NCBI GenBank assembly: GCA_037975125.1 | Contig: CM075862.1 | Span: forward strand, 17,313,125-17,377,124 | DNA length: 64,000 bases | Origin: Latrodectus hesperus | Taxonomy: Eukaryota > Arthropoda > Arachnida > Araneae > Theridiidae | Direction of reading: 5' to 3' | Part shown: in pieces, positions 37,101-46,696 of the stretch | How positions within the stretch are numbered: the first letter of the stretch is position 1 | Layout: every line of letters begins with the position of its first letter | The notes under the pieces: model-generated | Database searches by the model: none | Told to the model about the DNA's origin: nothing | The model's input: the letters and a program-made list of their open reading frames with translations, nothing else | Position numbers and translations under genes: made by a program

Positions 37101-39214
37101 ACAATCTCCTTCAACTCAGGGTAACCCTAGCCAAATTGCTAGTCCAGGGTCTCAGTGCTATGTGGCATATACACAAACTCCGCCTCCACCAAAGTTTGTT
37201 ACCTGTTACAATTGTGGAAAACTTGGACATCGTGGTCCTGATTGCAAGGAGCCTACAATGGATGATCTGAGCAAATCTGGTAATTTGCATATATATATCT
37301 ATATCTTATATCTATAACTCTTTTGTTCTTCTGTCAATTTTGAACATTAAAAAATTAATTATGACTACAATTTTAAAATGTTAAAAAAGTATTTGCAAAA
37401 TTTTTGAAACTTATATTGTGTATATTCTGGGACAAATAATGTATTTCAAATATAAAAAATTTGAGAAAAATTTATAGTTTTGCTTTATACATCAGGCATA
37501 TAAGTTATAGCTTTAAAATTCAGAAACACAAGTATAAAAAAGAAGATTTAAACACAAAAAAGATTTCAACACATCTATAAGTTTATTTAAAAGAAATTAC
37601 TATTTTATGAACTTTTATTATTGAATAATATGAAAAGTTCACATTTGTCCTTGTATCATCAGTTGCATCATTAAATTTTACTTAGTTTTCACCATCACTA
37701 TTACTCTAATTGATAAATAATTATTTTCTGTTCCATTCAGATTATTAAATATATATCATCTTTAATTATGTCAGAATTAATTTCATTCCATTTTTTTATT
37801 CCTTCACACACAATTTCTAAATTGGCATACTATATTTGGCAGCTCTTTTATATAAATATTCATTTACCTTTCAATGTTCACATATCCCATTGTCATTTTA
37901 AAATTTGCTATGAATGGATGAAGACACTCAAGTAATGGCTGTACTAACATTAATTTTTCTGGAATAACTACTATGTCTATGTAGACTGTCAGTAAATTCT
38001 TCATTATGTGGGATCTGAATATGTCTTAAACAAAAAAGCTCTTGATTATTTAAGGAAAATGGGTACTTTTGAAAAACATTTCTTTTCACAATTTTGCTTA
38101 TTTGACTTTTCTCATCTTCTGTAAAGTAAATTTTATAGGGCTGTAATTTATCCATCAATCAACACTAACTGATTAAATCGTAATGTTTTCTATTTTAGAT
38201 TATAAAATATTTCTTTAAAAATATCTGATTTTATATTGTGGTTTCACTTTTGTCAGTATTGATTTAATTATATTTCCACTTTATAATTCAATTTCTTTAA
38301 TATTAGTATTATAAATTTGTCAGCAGTTTTCATTATGTGTACATATTGTAAATCTTAATAAAATTACGTTACTGACCATCAAAATTATTCCACCAGGTAG
38401 AAACACCAATAATAAAAAGAAACTTGTTAAGCAAATATGATATGAGAAAAAAGTTTTTTAAGAAATTTGGATGCATAGACCCTGAGAAGTCAGCGACCTG
38501 AACAACCACTTGTGGCAGCAATAAAATCTGAGCATTAAGTCAGATTTGAGGGCATATACATGTGCAAAATCATTAGATTTAAATTGAAAAATAAAGTTTT
38601 CTAATTTTTTTTAACTATAAATTAACATTTTTGGAAGGCTTCATTGCATATATATGTAATGAAAAATATTATTCTGTTAATTTTTTTTTTAATTTTGTTC
38701 AATTTTCTTTTTTTTTATTATTATTTGGTCAAAAACAAATTGAATTTCTTTAGAAAGTCAATAAGAATTTTTTTTTTTATTTTAGTGTTTTTTAAAGAAA
38801 TAGTAATGCTAAAATTTAAGAAAATATTTCCCTGAGGGAAAATGTGAGATTTTCTGTTGGAAAGGGTTTTTAGATTTAAAAATTATTCAAGACTGAAGAA
38901 AAAATAGCTTATAAACAACAATTCTAGAAAATCAGCAAGTATGTAAAAAGGTTTGCAGTATAATATATATAACATACACAATCACTCCAAAATATTTATA
39001 TAACGATGAGAATTATGAAGTTAAAAATTAGACCATAAAAATTAATTAAAGTCACAAATACCATAATTTTAATTAAAGAACTTATCAAATCTTAAAAATT
39101 TACATTTCATTTATGCTTGCAACAATATATATGTATTAATCAAAAGTGTTTTACATTTCAGGTAAATTTCAGATGAACTATAATCCAGTCAAATCACCTG
39201 ATAGTCATGAATAA
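16730..39214 (+). CDS. ZCCHC14: ZCCHC14 orthologue, complete 12-exon gene
   Basis: Twelve exons join in phase at GT/AG sites to give 949 codons plus stop: 16730-17236, 18407-18548, 20137-20195, 20296-20367, 22034-22100, 24594-24666, 28103-28369, 31050-31281, 31693-31781, 33701-33900, 36191-37279, 39162-39214. Order of parts: conserved N-terminal helical domain (1-169), PX-like region (about 218-345), Ser/Pro/Thr-rich stretch, SAM-like segment (about 458-503), long low-complexity linker, one CCHC knuckle (Cys908, Cys911, His916, Cys921) and a short conserved tail. The ATG follows an in-frame TGA and has a strong GAGCCATGG context. In mammals ZCCHC14 recruits TENT4 poly(A) polymerases to RNAs carrying stem-loops read by its SAM domain, giving mixed tails that resist deadenylation; nematode GLS-1 is a relative. 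Role here is inferred by homology. The related ZCCHC2 is the alternative, but the SAM segment and C-terminal tail favour ZCCHC14. Confidence 0.92.
18407..18548 (+). CDS. ZCCHC14: ZCCHC14 exon 2
   Basis: Acceptor TTTCAG, donor GTATTT, ends in phase 1. Encodes a linker with YLSASFIPGVLPPHN. Confidence 0.85.
20137..20195 (+). CDS. ZCCHC14: ZCCHC14 exon 3
   Basis: 59-base exon between TTGCAG and GTATGT. Starts the PX-like region (KKLSIRIR). Enters in phase 1, leaves in phase 0. Confidence 0.85.
20296..20367 (+). CDS. ZCCHC14: ZCCHC14 exon 4
   Basis: 72 bases, phase 0 at both ends, between TTTCTAG and GTTAGG. Encodes VAWGSGKVTDSF and YVFHNE. Only a 100-base intron separates it from exon 3. Confidence 0.85.
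22034..22100 (+). CDS. ZCCHC14: ZCCHC14 exon 5
   Basis: 67 bases between TTACAG and GTATGT, leaves in phase 1. Encodes LVRKYPSEA and a CIPPIP turn typical of PX-like folds. Confidence 0.87.
23023..23718. mobile_element. MITE with 23-bp terminal inverted repeats
   Basis: Ends 23023-23045 (TACCATATTTTCCTGTATAT...) and 23696-23718 match as inverted repeats in 20 of 23 bases. Next to them a second inverted block, GCAG(CA)GTGTATTAT on the left and ATAATACGCACTGC on the right, strengthens the pairing. The 696-bp body is AT-rich and non-coding, so the element is non-autonomous and moved by some DNA transposase. It sits in ZCCHC14 intron 5. The outermost TA may be the target duplication. Superfamily not assigned. 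Confidence 0.75.
24594..24666 (+). CDS. ZCCHC14: ZCCHC14 exon 6
   Basis: 73 bases between TTTTTAG and GTAAGT; enters in phase 1, leaves in phase 2. Encodes AITEWNRHDNLDE and the helix into exon 7. Confidence 0.85.
25103..25179. repeat. (AT)n microsatellite in ZCCHC14 intron 6
   Basis: About 38 AT units without interruption. Confidence 0.95.
25541..25622. repeat. 82-bp foldback with (AC)n/(AT)n centre
   Basis: Perfect 18-base arms (25541-25558 and 25605-25622, starting TGACACAACATCTCCATA) enclose CAAACACACA...TGTGTGTTTG, which is itself largely self-complementary. The full unit can fold into a nearly continuous hairpin. Confidence 0.85.
25690..27560 (-). pseudogene. Decayed jockey-like LINE, antisense in ZCCHC14 intron 6
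   Basis: Minus-strand translation keeps LINE signatures in the right order, broken by stops and shifts. From right to left: an endonuclease segment near 26940-27010 (NAPHTKYGSSDCNK, matching the usual DFNAHH-WGSS form), the linker PWCIKEFNYLDNIEKVF near 26600-26690, reverse transcriptase start KSPGMDGI near 26200-26230, then EAKTFRCIISLTSFLL near 26040-26095, NSQHAYPNS near 25960 and GINDTICLWIKKLLG near 25800-25850. The catalytic YxDD part is not recognisable. An old, non-functional copy of the endonuclease/RT class found in jockey and related clades. Confidence 0.75.
28103..28369 (+). CDS. ZCCHC14: ZCCHC14 exon 7
   Basis: 267 bases, phase 2 at both ends, between TTGCAG and GTATTT. Encodes LPGYVFESDFVRKFFLPS, the end of the PX-like region, then a basic serine-rich stretch (PPRSSRLRSLTVYNS). 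Confidence 0.9.
31050..31281 (+). CDS. ZCCHC14: ZCCHC14 exon 8
   Basis: 232 bases between TCTAG and GTGATA; enters in phase 2, leaves in phase 0. Ser/Pro-rich (SPMHSPLQSPLSSPYVSP), ending in the first helix of the SAM-like segment, SLLEQWDHVKANRLEE. Confidence 0.9.
31693..31781 (+). CDS. ZCCHC14: ZCCHC14 exon 9
   Basis: 89 bases between a T-rich tract plus AG and GTAAAT; leaves in phase 2. Encodes LPTMSIEELEVLGI and GNKMLKSLNRKR, the later helices of a SAM domain, the part expected to touch RNA. Confidence 0.9.
33115..33282 (+). other. Coding-like stretch of unknown identity in intron 9
   Basis: End of a 103-codon ATG frame (32971-33282). Its last 56 codons have composition more like coding DNA than the surrounding intron, with phrases GSNPTVDLNMSSGLEST and CVDPDLIRPCVQKIA. 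A T/C-rich tract plus AAG precedes 33115, but joining it to exon 9 (phase 2) gives an immediate stop. Could be an old gene fragment, a retrocopy piece or chance. Confidence 0.25.
33435..33503. repeat. Perfect 24-bp hairpin in ZCCHC14 intron 9
   Basis: Arms 33435-33458 and 33480-33503 are exact reverse complements (AATAAGTATTTTAGAAAATC...), with a 21-base loop. Confidence 0.87.
33504..33570. repeat. Second adjacent hairpin
   Basis: Begins one base after the first. AATTGAAAAC...TTAGAA pairs with TTCTAA...GTTTTCAATT apart from a small bulge. Ends 130 bases before exon 10. Confidence 0.75.
33701..33900 (+). CDS. ZCCHC14: ZCCHC14 exon 10
   Basis: 200 bases between TTTTTAG and GTAAGA; enters in phase 2, leaves in phase 1. 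Ser/Asn/Pro-rich linker with SSPPQSPSPGETC. Confidence 0.88.
36191..37279 (+). CDS. ZCCHC14: ZCCHC14 exon 11
   Basis: 1089 bases, phase 1 at both ends, between TTTTTAG and GTAATT. Long Ser/Thr/Pro-rich low-complexity linker, then YNCGKLGHRGPDC, a CCHC zinc knuckle (Cys908, Cys911, His916, Cys921) expected to bind nucleic acid. Confidence 0.93.
38366..38545. mobile_element. Relic of the Tc1-type element's left end
   Basis: Aligns by eye over about 180 bases with the left end of the transposon at 2018: TTACTGACCATCAAAATTAT against CTACTGGCCATTAAAATTGC, and later GGATGCATAGACCCTGAGAA against GGATGTATAGATCTTGAGAA. Lies in ZCCHC14 intron 11, same orientation as the 2-kb copy. Confidence 0.8.
39162..39214 (+). 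CDS. ZCCHC14: ZCCHC14 exon 12, with stop
   Basis: Acceptor TTTCAG. Encodes the short tail GKFQMNYNPVKSPDSHE and stops at TAA (39212-39214). The tail resembles the GTFRLKY-type end of vertebrate ZCCHC14. Confidence 0.9.
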
Positions 39215-39791
39215 CTTTCTGTATTGAAATATATTTCATATAATTGTTAATCATTAAAACATGTTATATCTAATCATTTGTTACGAAAAAGATATAGCAT
39301 ATGCTTTTTTTTCTTTTTTGCGTGTGAATTTTCAGTGACTTACAATTTTTCATGGTCATTAAGTTTAAAGATGATTCTTAAATGTCTTTATTTTATTTTT
39401 GTAATTAGTATTGTAAATGAAACCAAAAATCGGTTAAAATTTTAAGCTGTGAAAAGTGTTACATCTATCAGCAAATTGCTTTTATGCATGTTTAAACTGA
39501 ACTGAACAGAAGTTGTGTATTGTAAGGCAAATGGTAATTTTTCAGCATTTAAAATTAATAAGGAATGTTTTCATAGGCATGGTGATGTTATTAAAAAAGT
39601 CTAGTCATTTAAATACTTTTTAATCTTTGAATTGTAGTTTTATGATTATATAGAGTAACAATTTAAATTAAATAATTAGTCCTGTTTAAAAATCTCTATT
39701 TTAAAATGATTTTAAACATCAAATTACATTTAATTAATTGTGAAATATAATTAAAATGTATTTTTAGTACATATGTCAATTTTTTTATATA

Positions 39792-39889
39792 AATATTCTC
39801 CAAAAATGTACTATTTATATGCCAGGTACAATAATTTCTATGAAGAGAAATAAGGTTTACTATGTGTAAAAAGATTTTTGGAGAATATT
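39792..39889. repeat. 16-bp inverted repeat after ZCCHC14 stop
   Basis: AATATTCTCCAAAAAT (39792-39807) is the exact reverse complement of 39874-39889, with a 66-base loop. If transcribed it would form a stem in the 3' untranslated region. Confidence 0.75.
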
Positions 39890-40737
39890 GATAGTTTGAT
39901 ATATTTGGAAATTGGTGCTAGGCCAGTGAATAAATTTTGATAATCTATGAAATATATATACTTGCTGAAAATGTCAATTTCAGAAATAAAATAACTGGAT
40001 ACAGTGTAAAAACTATTGAAGGCAAGTAATTATATTTACAAAAGGAAAAATTCTATTTTTAAAATTTTATTCAAAAATGAATATTAACATAATTATGATG
40101 TGTTGACATTAAAAAAGTCAACACTATTGAAACTTATTATAAACTATTGAAATAAATAGTTCAATTAAATATTGGGAAATTTCTTATTCACATAGCATTC
40201 TTTTTATTGGGAAATTCATGTGTAAGAGATCTTATATTGTTGCATAAATATTTAAACATTTATTTTATTTTTGTAAATGTACTTACGTCAGTACAACTAC
40301 TATAATATGTACATCAATAGAGTAGTAAATATTTTTAAAAGTACATATTTTTGAATCTTTGATTTATAAATGATTATATGTCATATATCAATATTATTAT
40401 TTAAAAAGGTTTTATATGCAGGCAAATACAATATTGATATAACTTGTATATATTTTCTCCAAATATCTGCTGGTAAATTCTCTTTTTCCTCATTTTTTGT
40501 ATTTATTTGTACTGTTAAACTGCAATGGGATCATTAAATGGCATTAAATGCTGTAAATTTTTTCTGATAGTTAGAACTGTAATTTTTAAATAAGAGCATT
40601 TCAAAGATTATAGAAAGCTTACACTCAGTGTATGGATCTATTTAAAAAATTTATAAATAGGATTGTCAGTTTCTTCTCCTTAGTTATGTTTAATTTTTAA
40701 ATGTCCTTTTAAATTAATTCATAATTTGATTTATACA

Positions 40738-40800
40738 GTCAACTCTTGTTAATTTCGATAGTCAAAGGTCTAAAATTTTTGCTGGCTCAAAAATTTGGTA
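40738..40800 (+). mobile_element. Possible pogo/Tigger-type terminal repeat relic
   Basis: CAGTCAACTCTTGTTAATTT resembles the CAGTCGACTCTCGTTA-type ends of pogo-like elements, recalled from memory. No matching right end was found. Confidence 0.3.
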
Positions 40801-43114
40801 GATTATTTCACTAAAGTAAAATAACTCTAATCTAAAGTATTGTGTAGTGTTAATGGATGAGTTGAGCAAAATATTAATAAATAGGAAGCAAAAAAAATAG
40901 TTTCATTATAAAAAAATTATTGATCCATTGTTTTCATTTTAGGGAAAAAGGGGAAAGATTATTAAAAATGGAATTTTTTATAATTCAAAACTAGAATGAG
41001 AACTACAATATAATTGAGTGTTTTTGAAAGGCTAAAAAATAAATTTGTGTTTAAGTAATTTAATCTAATGGTTTATTTTTTCAGTAAATTATAAAATAAT
41101 TGTGAGTAAATACTCTTTAAATCCAACTTATTAAAATTATGTTTAAAATATTTATAGAAGTTTCCTTTACTAATGCTGTATTTTTAGATCTATAGATCTT
41201 GATAATTAAAAGTATGTTTTTAAATTATTTCAAATGTAAATTTTACATTTCAACAAAATATTCACATGATCAATAAACATTATTTGAAAACCACTACCTA
41301 TTTGTAAGGGTTCTAATAAAAGCAACATTTTCTCTTTGAATACCAAAGTTGCTTATTTTTTATTTTGATATTTAAGAGTGTTTACATTGTTTTTTATGCC
41401 GGAATTTTAATTTTTGCCATAATTGGTGCTGGATTTAGAAATTTGGAAATAATAAGAATATTTTAAATGCTTTTAAATTTGAAACCTGTTGAAAAATTTA
41501 TCTTTTTGTACTTAAAAATTTGTTAAATATAGATTAATGCTTAAATTTTATTCTTATGTGTGACTGGCTGAAAATTAACTATTAAATTTTCTTTTTGAGC
41601 TTGAAATAGACATAATAAATAAAAATAATAAATTTGAGAAAGTAAAAAAAATTTCAATGCTAATTAAATGTTATATTTTAAGTGAAAATTTATTTTTGAA
41701 CCAAAAATAAGCTTTAAGTAGAAATTTCATAGCTTATATTTTAAAATATCTTTATCTAGTCTCTTTCATGTATTGCATTTTTTAATTATTTGTAGTAGCA
41801 ATAAAAAATCTTTCATACCTCATACTATTGTAAATTATTGTTACTTTATTATTTATTTAAACATTTTATATGAGCATTTTTTTAGACATGTAATTTTCCA
41901 TTATAGAGTGTAATAAATTAAATATGCGCTTTTATGTTTTAATTTTGCGTGTTTTTATTATTTATGCAATTTCTTTTTTCTAAGCTACTAAATGATTTCC
42001 AAAGAAAAAATTTATTTACAAAACTAATTACATGAAAATTGATGCTTCAATCTAATTATATACTTATAGTTAAAGAAAAAAGAAACATTAGTTTTTAGAA
42101 TAATTCCTGACTAACTTATTAATTAGATGTAATTTGATTTTCAATATTAAATAATGTGACTGATTGTTTTCAATTTTTTCATAGTAATATTAAAATTTTT
42201 ATTCTAACTAGAAATAAAAAAACAATATTCAATTTTTATTTAATGCATATTGTTTGCTAAATCATATTCAAAGTTTAAATGATGTCTAAATATGATAAAA
42301 ACTTATTGTAAGGTGTTAAATACCTGAAAAATTTAAAGAAAATGTGAATTTTATGCAAGTAAGAATTCATGTAGCTCTCTCTCTCTTTTTGTTTTGTTAG
42401 ATTTTTAGCAAATTTAATTTAAGAAAAAGAAAAATATATATTATATTTGCTCTATTATTATGAGTTGTTTAGCAACATATTTCTTGTTACATTTCACTCG
42501 ATATAATGCATTTAATGAAATGAAAATGGATTAATGTTCAGTAAAAGTTAAATGATATATAAAAGTAATTTTGCTCTTTATCTAATATTTAAATTTTTAA
42601 TTTTATTTATTTATTGAGACTTAATTTTCGTATTTGTAATTTTTATATGTTTATCAACAATAAAGTAAAGCAATAAAGTTTGAAAACAAGTCTTAATGTA
42701 TTTTTTGTAAGAAAGTGTTGAATTTATTATTGTGTGTAAAATATTTACAGTTTGCTGAAATGCAGTTGTAGCAATGAAATCATTTATGTATGCAAGTGTT
42801 AAAAATGTTTGCAGAGTTGATTTTTAGCAACAGAGTATCTTATCTGCTTATATGCAAATTGTATAAAATTGTTTATATCTTGGATTTGTATATATAAACT
42901 TGTGTGTGCTTTGAGTATGTTTTAAATTATTAACTGTATATACAAGAATATTTGCACGTTTGCATAACGTTTTAAAAATGACAAATTTTTAGTTGCCAAA
43001 TTTGGAATGAAGTATATTTCTAGGAATGAGTGTCTGAATGCATGATACTTTATAATTATTTTATGAATTTAAAAGAAATAAGATGTTTTTATGTAATTAT
43101 TAAATAATCATCGA

Positions 43115-43120
43115 AATAAA
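43115..43120 (+). terminator. Candidate poly(A) signal
   Basis: AATAAA followed within 20 bases by TTTGTGTGTGTTATATTTTT, a good GT/T-rich downstream element. Best-looking site after the ZCCHC14 stop, but nearly 4 kb away; unproven. Confidence 0.4.
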
Positions 43121-43140
43121 AATATTTAATCATCTTTGTG

Positions 43141-46100
43141 TGTGTTATATTTTTCCTCGTGTTTAACTAAACTTATTGAAACTAGTAACTTAAACATGCA
43201 TTATATAAAGCTATTAAAGTATACTATTTTAAAATAAAAGACAAACACATCATCTCAATTTTTTATTGCTACCATTTATTATTGTATTGATAGGAAAATG
43301 TTGAGTTAGCCAAATAGTTATTTTCCAAATGTGCCCTTTTGATTCTGCCATTCAAGAATTTGATCTTCTCCTCTGACTTGAATATTTGCAATAAATTATT
43401 CTTTTTAAATCATTGATTCAGTTTAACTAGACATTGTGTGTAAAAATTTACCTTTGAGTGATATAACTGGTAACTGAATGATAAACATTAATGTCTTTGG
43501 TGAAGAATGTACTTAAAACTAAACATCTTTCGTAGCCTTGTAGTACAAAATGTAATTTTAGCTCAACAAATTAAACCAATCTGCTTTGTGCAGATTATTT
43601 TAAAATGATATATGCTTTCTGATATAAATCCATTGTGGATTGCCATTGTATTGACAAAATTGTTTACATGATTTATTTTATGGGTCACCTTTTGTTACCT
43701 AGTTAAATTTTAAAGTAACAGGTATAAATGTTTGAGATTTGTGTACATATTGATAAATTGCTTCTAAAAATATTTTACAAAAGTTGTCAAGTCATTGTCA
43801 TTTTAGATCTTAGAAAAATCTAAAATTATTGTGAAGGAAGCCAACTTAGGTGTTAAGAATGTAACTGGAATTAAAATAATTGGTAGAAAAAGCAAAGGTA
43901 GGTATAATTGTCTTGGTTTTATAAAATTTCCCGATTTTTTTAAAAACTCTTTCACTAATATTAAAATATATCAGTAGGTTCTTTTTTAAACAAAATACTT
44001 CCATTTTTCAATGATTTCTGCTGATTTATTTCAAAATGTTTCTCTATTCAAATCATATTTTGATCTAAAATGTTAAACTTCATTTATTAACTTAATTGCA
44101 AAAACTGTTAAAGAAGGGTTTATATATAAAAATATCGTAATTTAAATTTGGTTTGAAATGATTTTCTTTAAAACTTTCAAGTATTCTGTCAAAACATCTT
44201 TTCTATCACAAAATCTAAATTAAAATGTATTACATTTATTTAATTTGCATTAAGGGTCTAGTAAGTTGATTGTGATTGAGTATACAGTTGCGATTATATT
44301 CAAAACAAAGATATTTGGAATAATGAATTGCTCTTTTTTCTCAACTCCTGTGACCAAGCCCCTGTTGAATATTGATTTTCTCTTATCAAAAATATCTGGT
44401 ACACCACTTAAAAAATCAATTGAAAGTGGCTAAGTATGTCATTGATCTATTTGGAAACAGAAAAATTACAGCAATCATAATCAGTAGTCACAGTAATTAG
44501 TCATTTATCTGTTGCTGGTCAGGCAAAAAAATAGCTTATTTAGATGAACAAATAAGAACCTATAATCTTTAAAAAATGACTTAATCTACTATTAAAACTG
44601 AGGAACTATATCAAAAAGAGGATTTGTAATATAATTGAGTGGAAAACGGAAAATTTTAGCATTAATTGCAAAATCCAATATAATGTGACATTGAAGAATA
44701 AAAATTGTTGTTCATTAATGATAAACTAAAAAATAGTTTCAAAATTAAAAATAACTACAAATTTGGAATATGAAGAAATAATGTTTGAGTAGTTTGAAAA
44801 TTAAGATTCTACTATTTATATATCAAATATAAATGCACAAATTGTATGTAATTTTTCTTTCATTTTTGTAAACACAATTTTATTGATGCATTCTTATTTA
44901 AATCGATTGTTTTTAGATATCTTAAGAGCAGAACTTGATAAAAAAAAAATAGCTATATAAACATATACAAGAACTAAAAATATCCATTATGATATTTAAA
45001 TATGTTTTTGAAATCAAATTCATTCACTTTAAATTTTGTAAATGATATCTGTATCGTCACACATTTAAAAATGTTAAGTAATAATTTATTTTTTTTTACA
45101 TTTAGTACGCGAATATCAACATCTTGAAGTCTGAAATGTTGAATTTCAGTCATTAATTGTTAAATTTAGTTTCATCTGTGTGTGTGTATGAAGCCTGCAG
45201 TTTGTACCTTTAAGAATCTAGTCTCAAAAATAAATGCATATTAAATTTGTGGGCATTTTCCAAAAAACTAAATTATTTCCAATATCATGCATAGCTTGAT
45301 TGTTCTACATACGATGACTTTAAACACACAAATTCTAAATGACTAAAAGTTTATTAGCAGATCTAGAAAATTATGAAGTGAAGAGTACTATTAATCTAAA
45401 TTGCATTGGGATGTTACGGCAAATCTGCTTGCCATAGCACAATGCGTCAAAATTCGGAAAAGTTTAAGAAATGCGGTTTATAACTGCATATAGGATTTTT
45501 TGTGATTGCATCCATTTCTCTACTTATAAAATAAGCGTACTCTTTGCTCTAGTTGTACTTCTTTTTCTGATGATGGATTTCCATCTTTCATGAACTTTAG
45601 AAGTAAAATAATTTCCAATTGAAAATAAAATTTGGTAGTTGCAATTCATAACCAGCAATAATTCAATACAAGCATTTGCATAAGATCAATGTTCAATCAA
45701 TTTCAATCCAAGAAGTGAGATTTGTCCTTCATTCTATTAGACTGGCAACTGAATGGTTTCAGCTCTGGCCTTCTGTGTGTTCAAAAATTAGAATTCCACC
45801 TCGAACTTATCATCATAGTAATTTAGTAGATAAGAATCCTATTTGAACTTACCTTCGTTTAGTGTGCAAAAAATTTATCATTCAGTAGAAAACTATTACT
45901 ATAAATGGATTTTAATATTGTATTAATGTAATAACAAAAATAAAAGGATAAATTTAAATTTTATAGCAATGGGGAAAAGGTGATTAAAACAAAAAATATG
46001 AAAAAAGGAATGTTTCTTAACTTATTGTATTACAATATTTGCCCATTTATAATTTCTTAAAGATTATGTTATGTTTAAAATTTTTAGTTTATTCTATTAA

Positions 46101-46567
46101 TTATTAATAACATGTAAAACCATTTCTCAAGATTTACGATGATTTAATATGTTTCTTCAAAGTTAAGATTAAGAAAATATTTTTCAACATTCTTATTTTT
46201 TTATCTCAGTAAAGTGACATTTGTAAAGTAAAATAAAATCTTTAAGTTGAATATTAATCAATATTTATAAATAGTTAAACTTTTACTAGCACAATTTAGA
46301 CTTGCTTAAGTTAAAAAAGTAAAAACTGTCGGCATCAAATATAAGTTTATATTAATATCTAGATTGTTTGCATTAAAATTTAACTGTGAGTTAAGACAAA
46401 TATAAAAATAAAATAAGTAAAATATAAATCATTTTATTGTATACTGTGAAAGAAAAGTTATTTCCATGCTTAATGATTCTTTTATTTTTTTTTAATATTA
46501 ATTGCAATCTTCCAAATGCTAACAAAGATATGCTGGTGATAAATTTGCTTGTAAAAATATGTTTAAA
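43141..46567. other. Intergenic DNA between convergent genes
   Basis: AT-rich. A GC-richer patch at about 45400-45860 may be an old dispersed repeat; unidentified. No gene seen on either strand. Confidence 0.4.
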
Positions 46568-46580
46568 GAATGTTTGGGAG

Positions 46581-46696
46581 GTTTGGTTTGGTTTATTTGT
46601 CGCTCAACGGTCATTTTTTGCACACGAGGGCTAATTAGACCGGGACCTACGGTTTAAAGTGGATTCCGAACCACTACAAACATCCATGCCCAAGGT
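46581..46696 (-). mobile_element. 5'-truncated SINE fragment
   Basis: 116 bp flanked by near-exact 13-bp direct repeats, GAATGTTTGGGAG (46568-46580) and GAATGTTTTGGAG (46697-46709). On the minus strand it has a B-box-like GGTTCGGAATCC and ends in an (AAACC)n tail, as expected for LINE-mobilised SINE copies. Family unknown. Confidence 0.55.

Larger units (their letters stand above)
39215..43140 (+). other. Probable long 3' untranslated region of ZCCHC14
   Basis: No coding frame. Includes an inverted repeat at 39792-39889 and a possible pogo/Tigger-type terminal sequence at about 40738. The length depends on which poly(A) signal is used; many AATAAA sequences occur. Confidence 0.35.

Noticed and set aside
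37046..37270. Overlapping +2 frame inside ZCCHC14 exon 11
   Set aside because: Out-of-frame shadow of the real exon.
37928..38158. 76-codon minus-strand frame in intron 11
   Set aside because: Has a mildly protein-like look but no recognisable domain, start context or partner exon.
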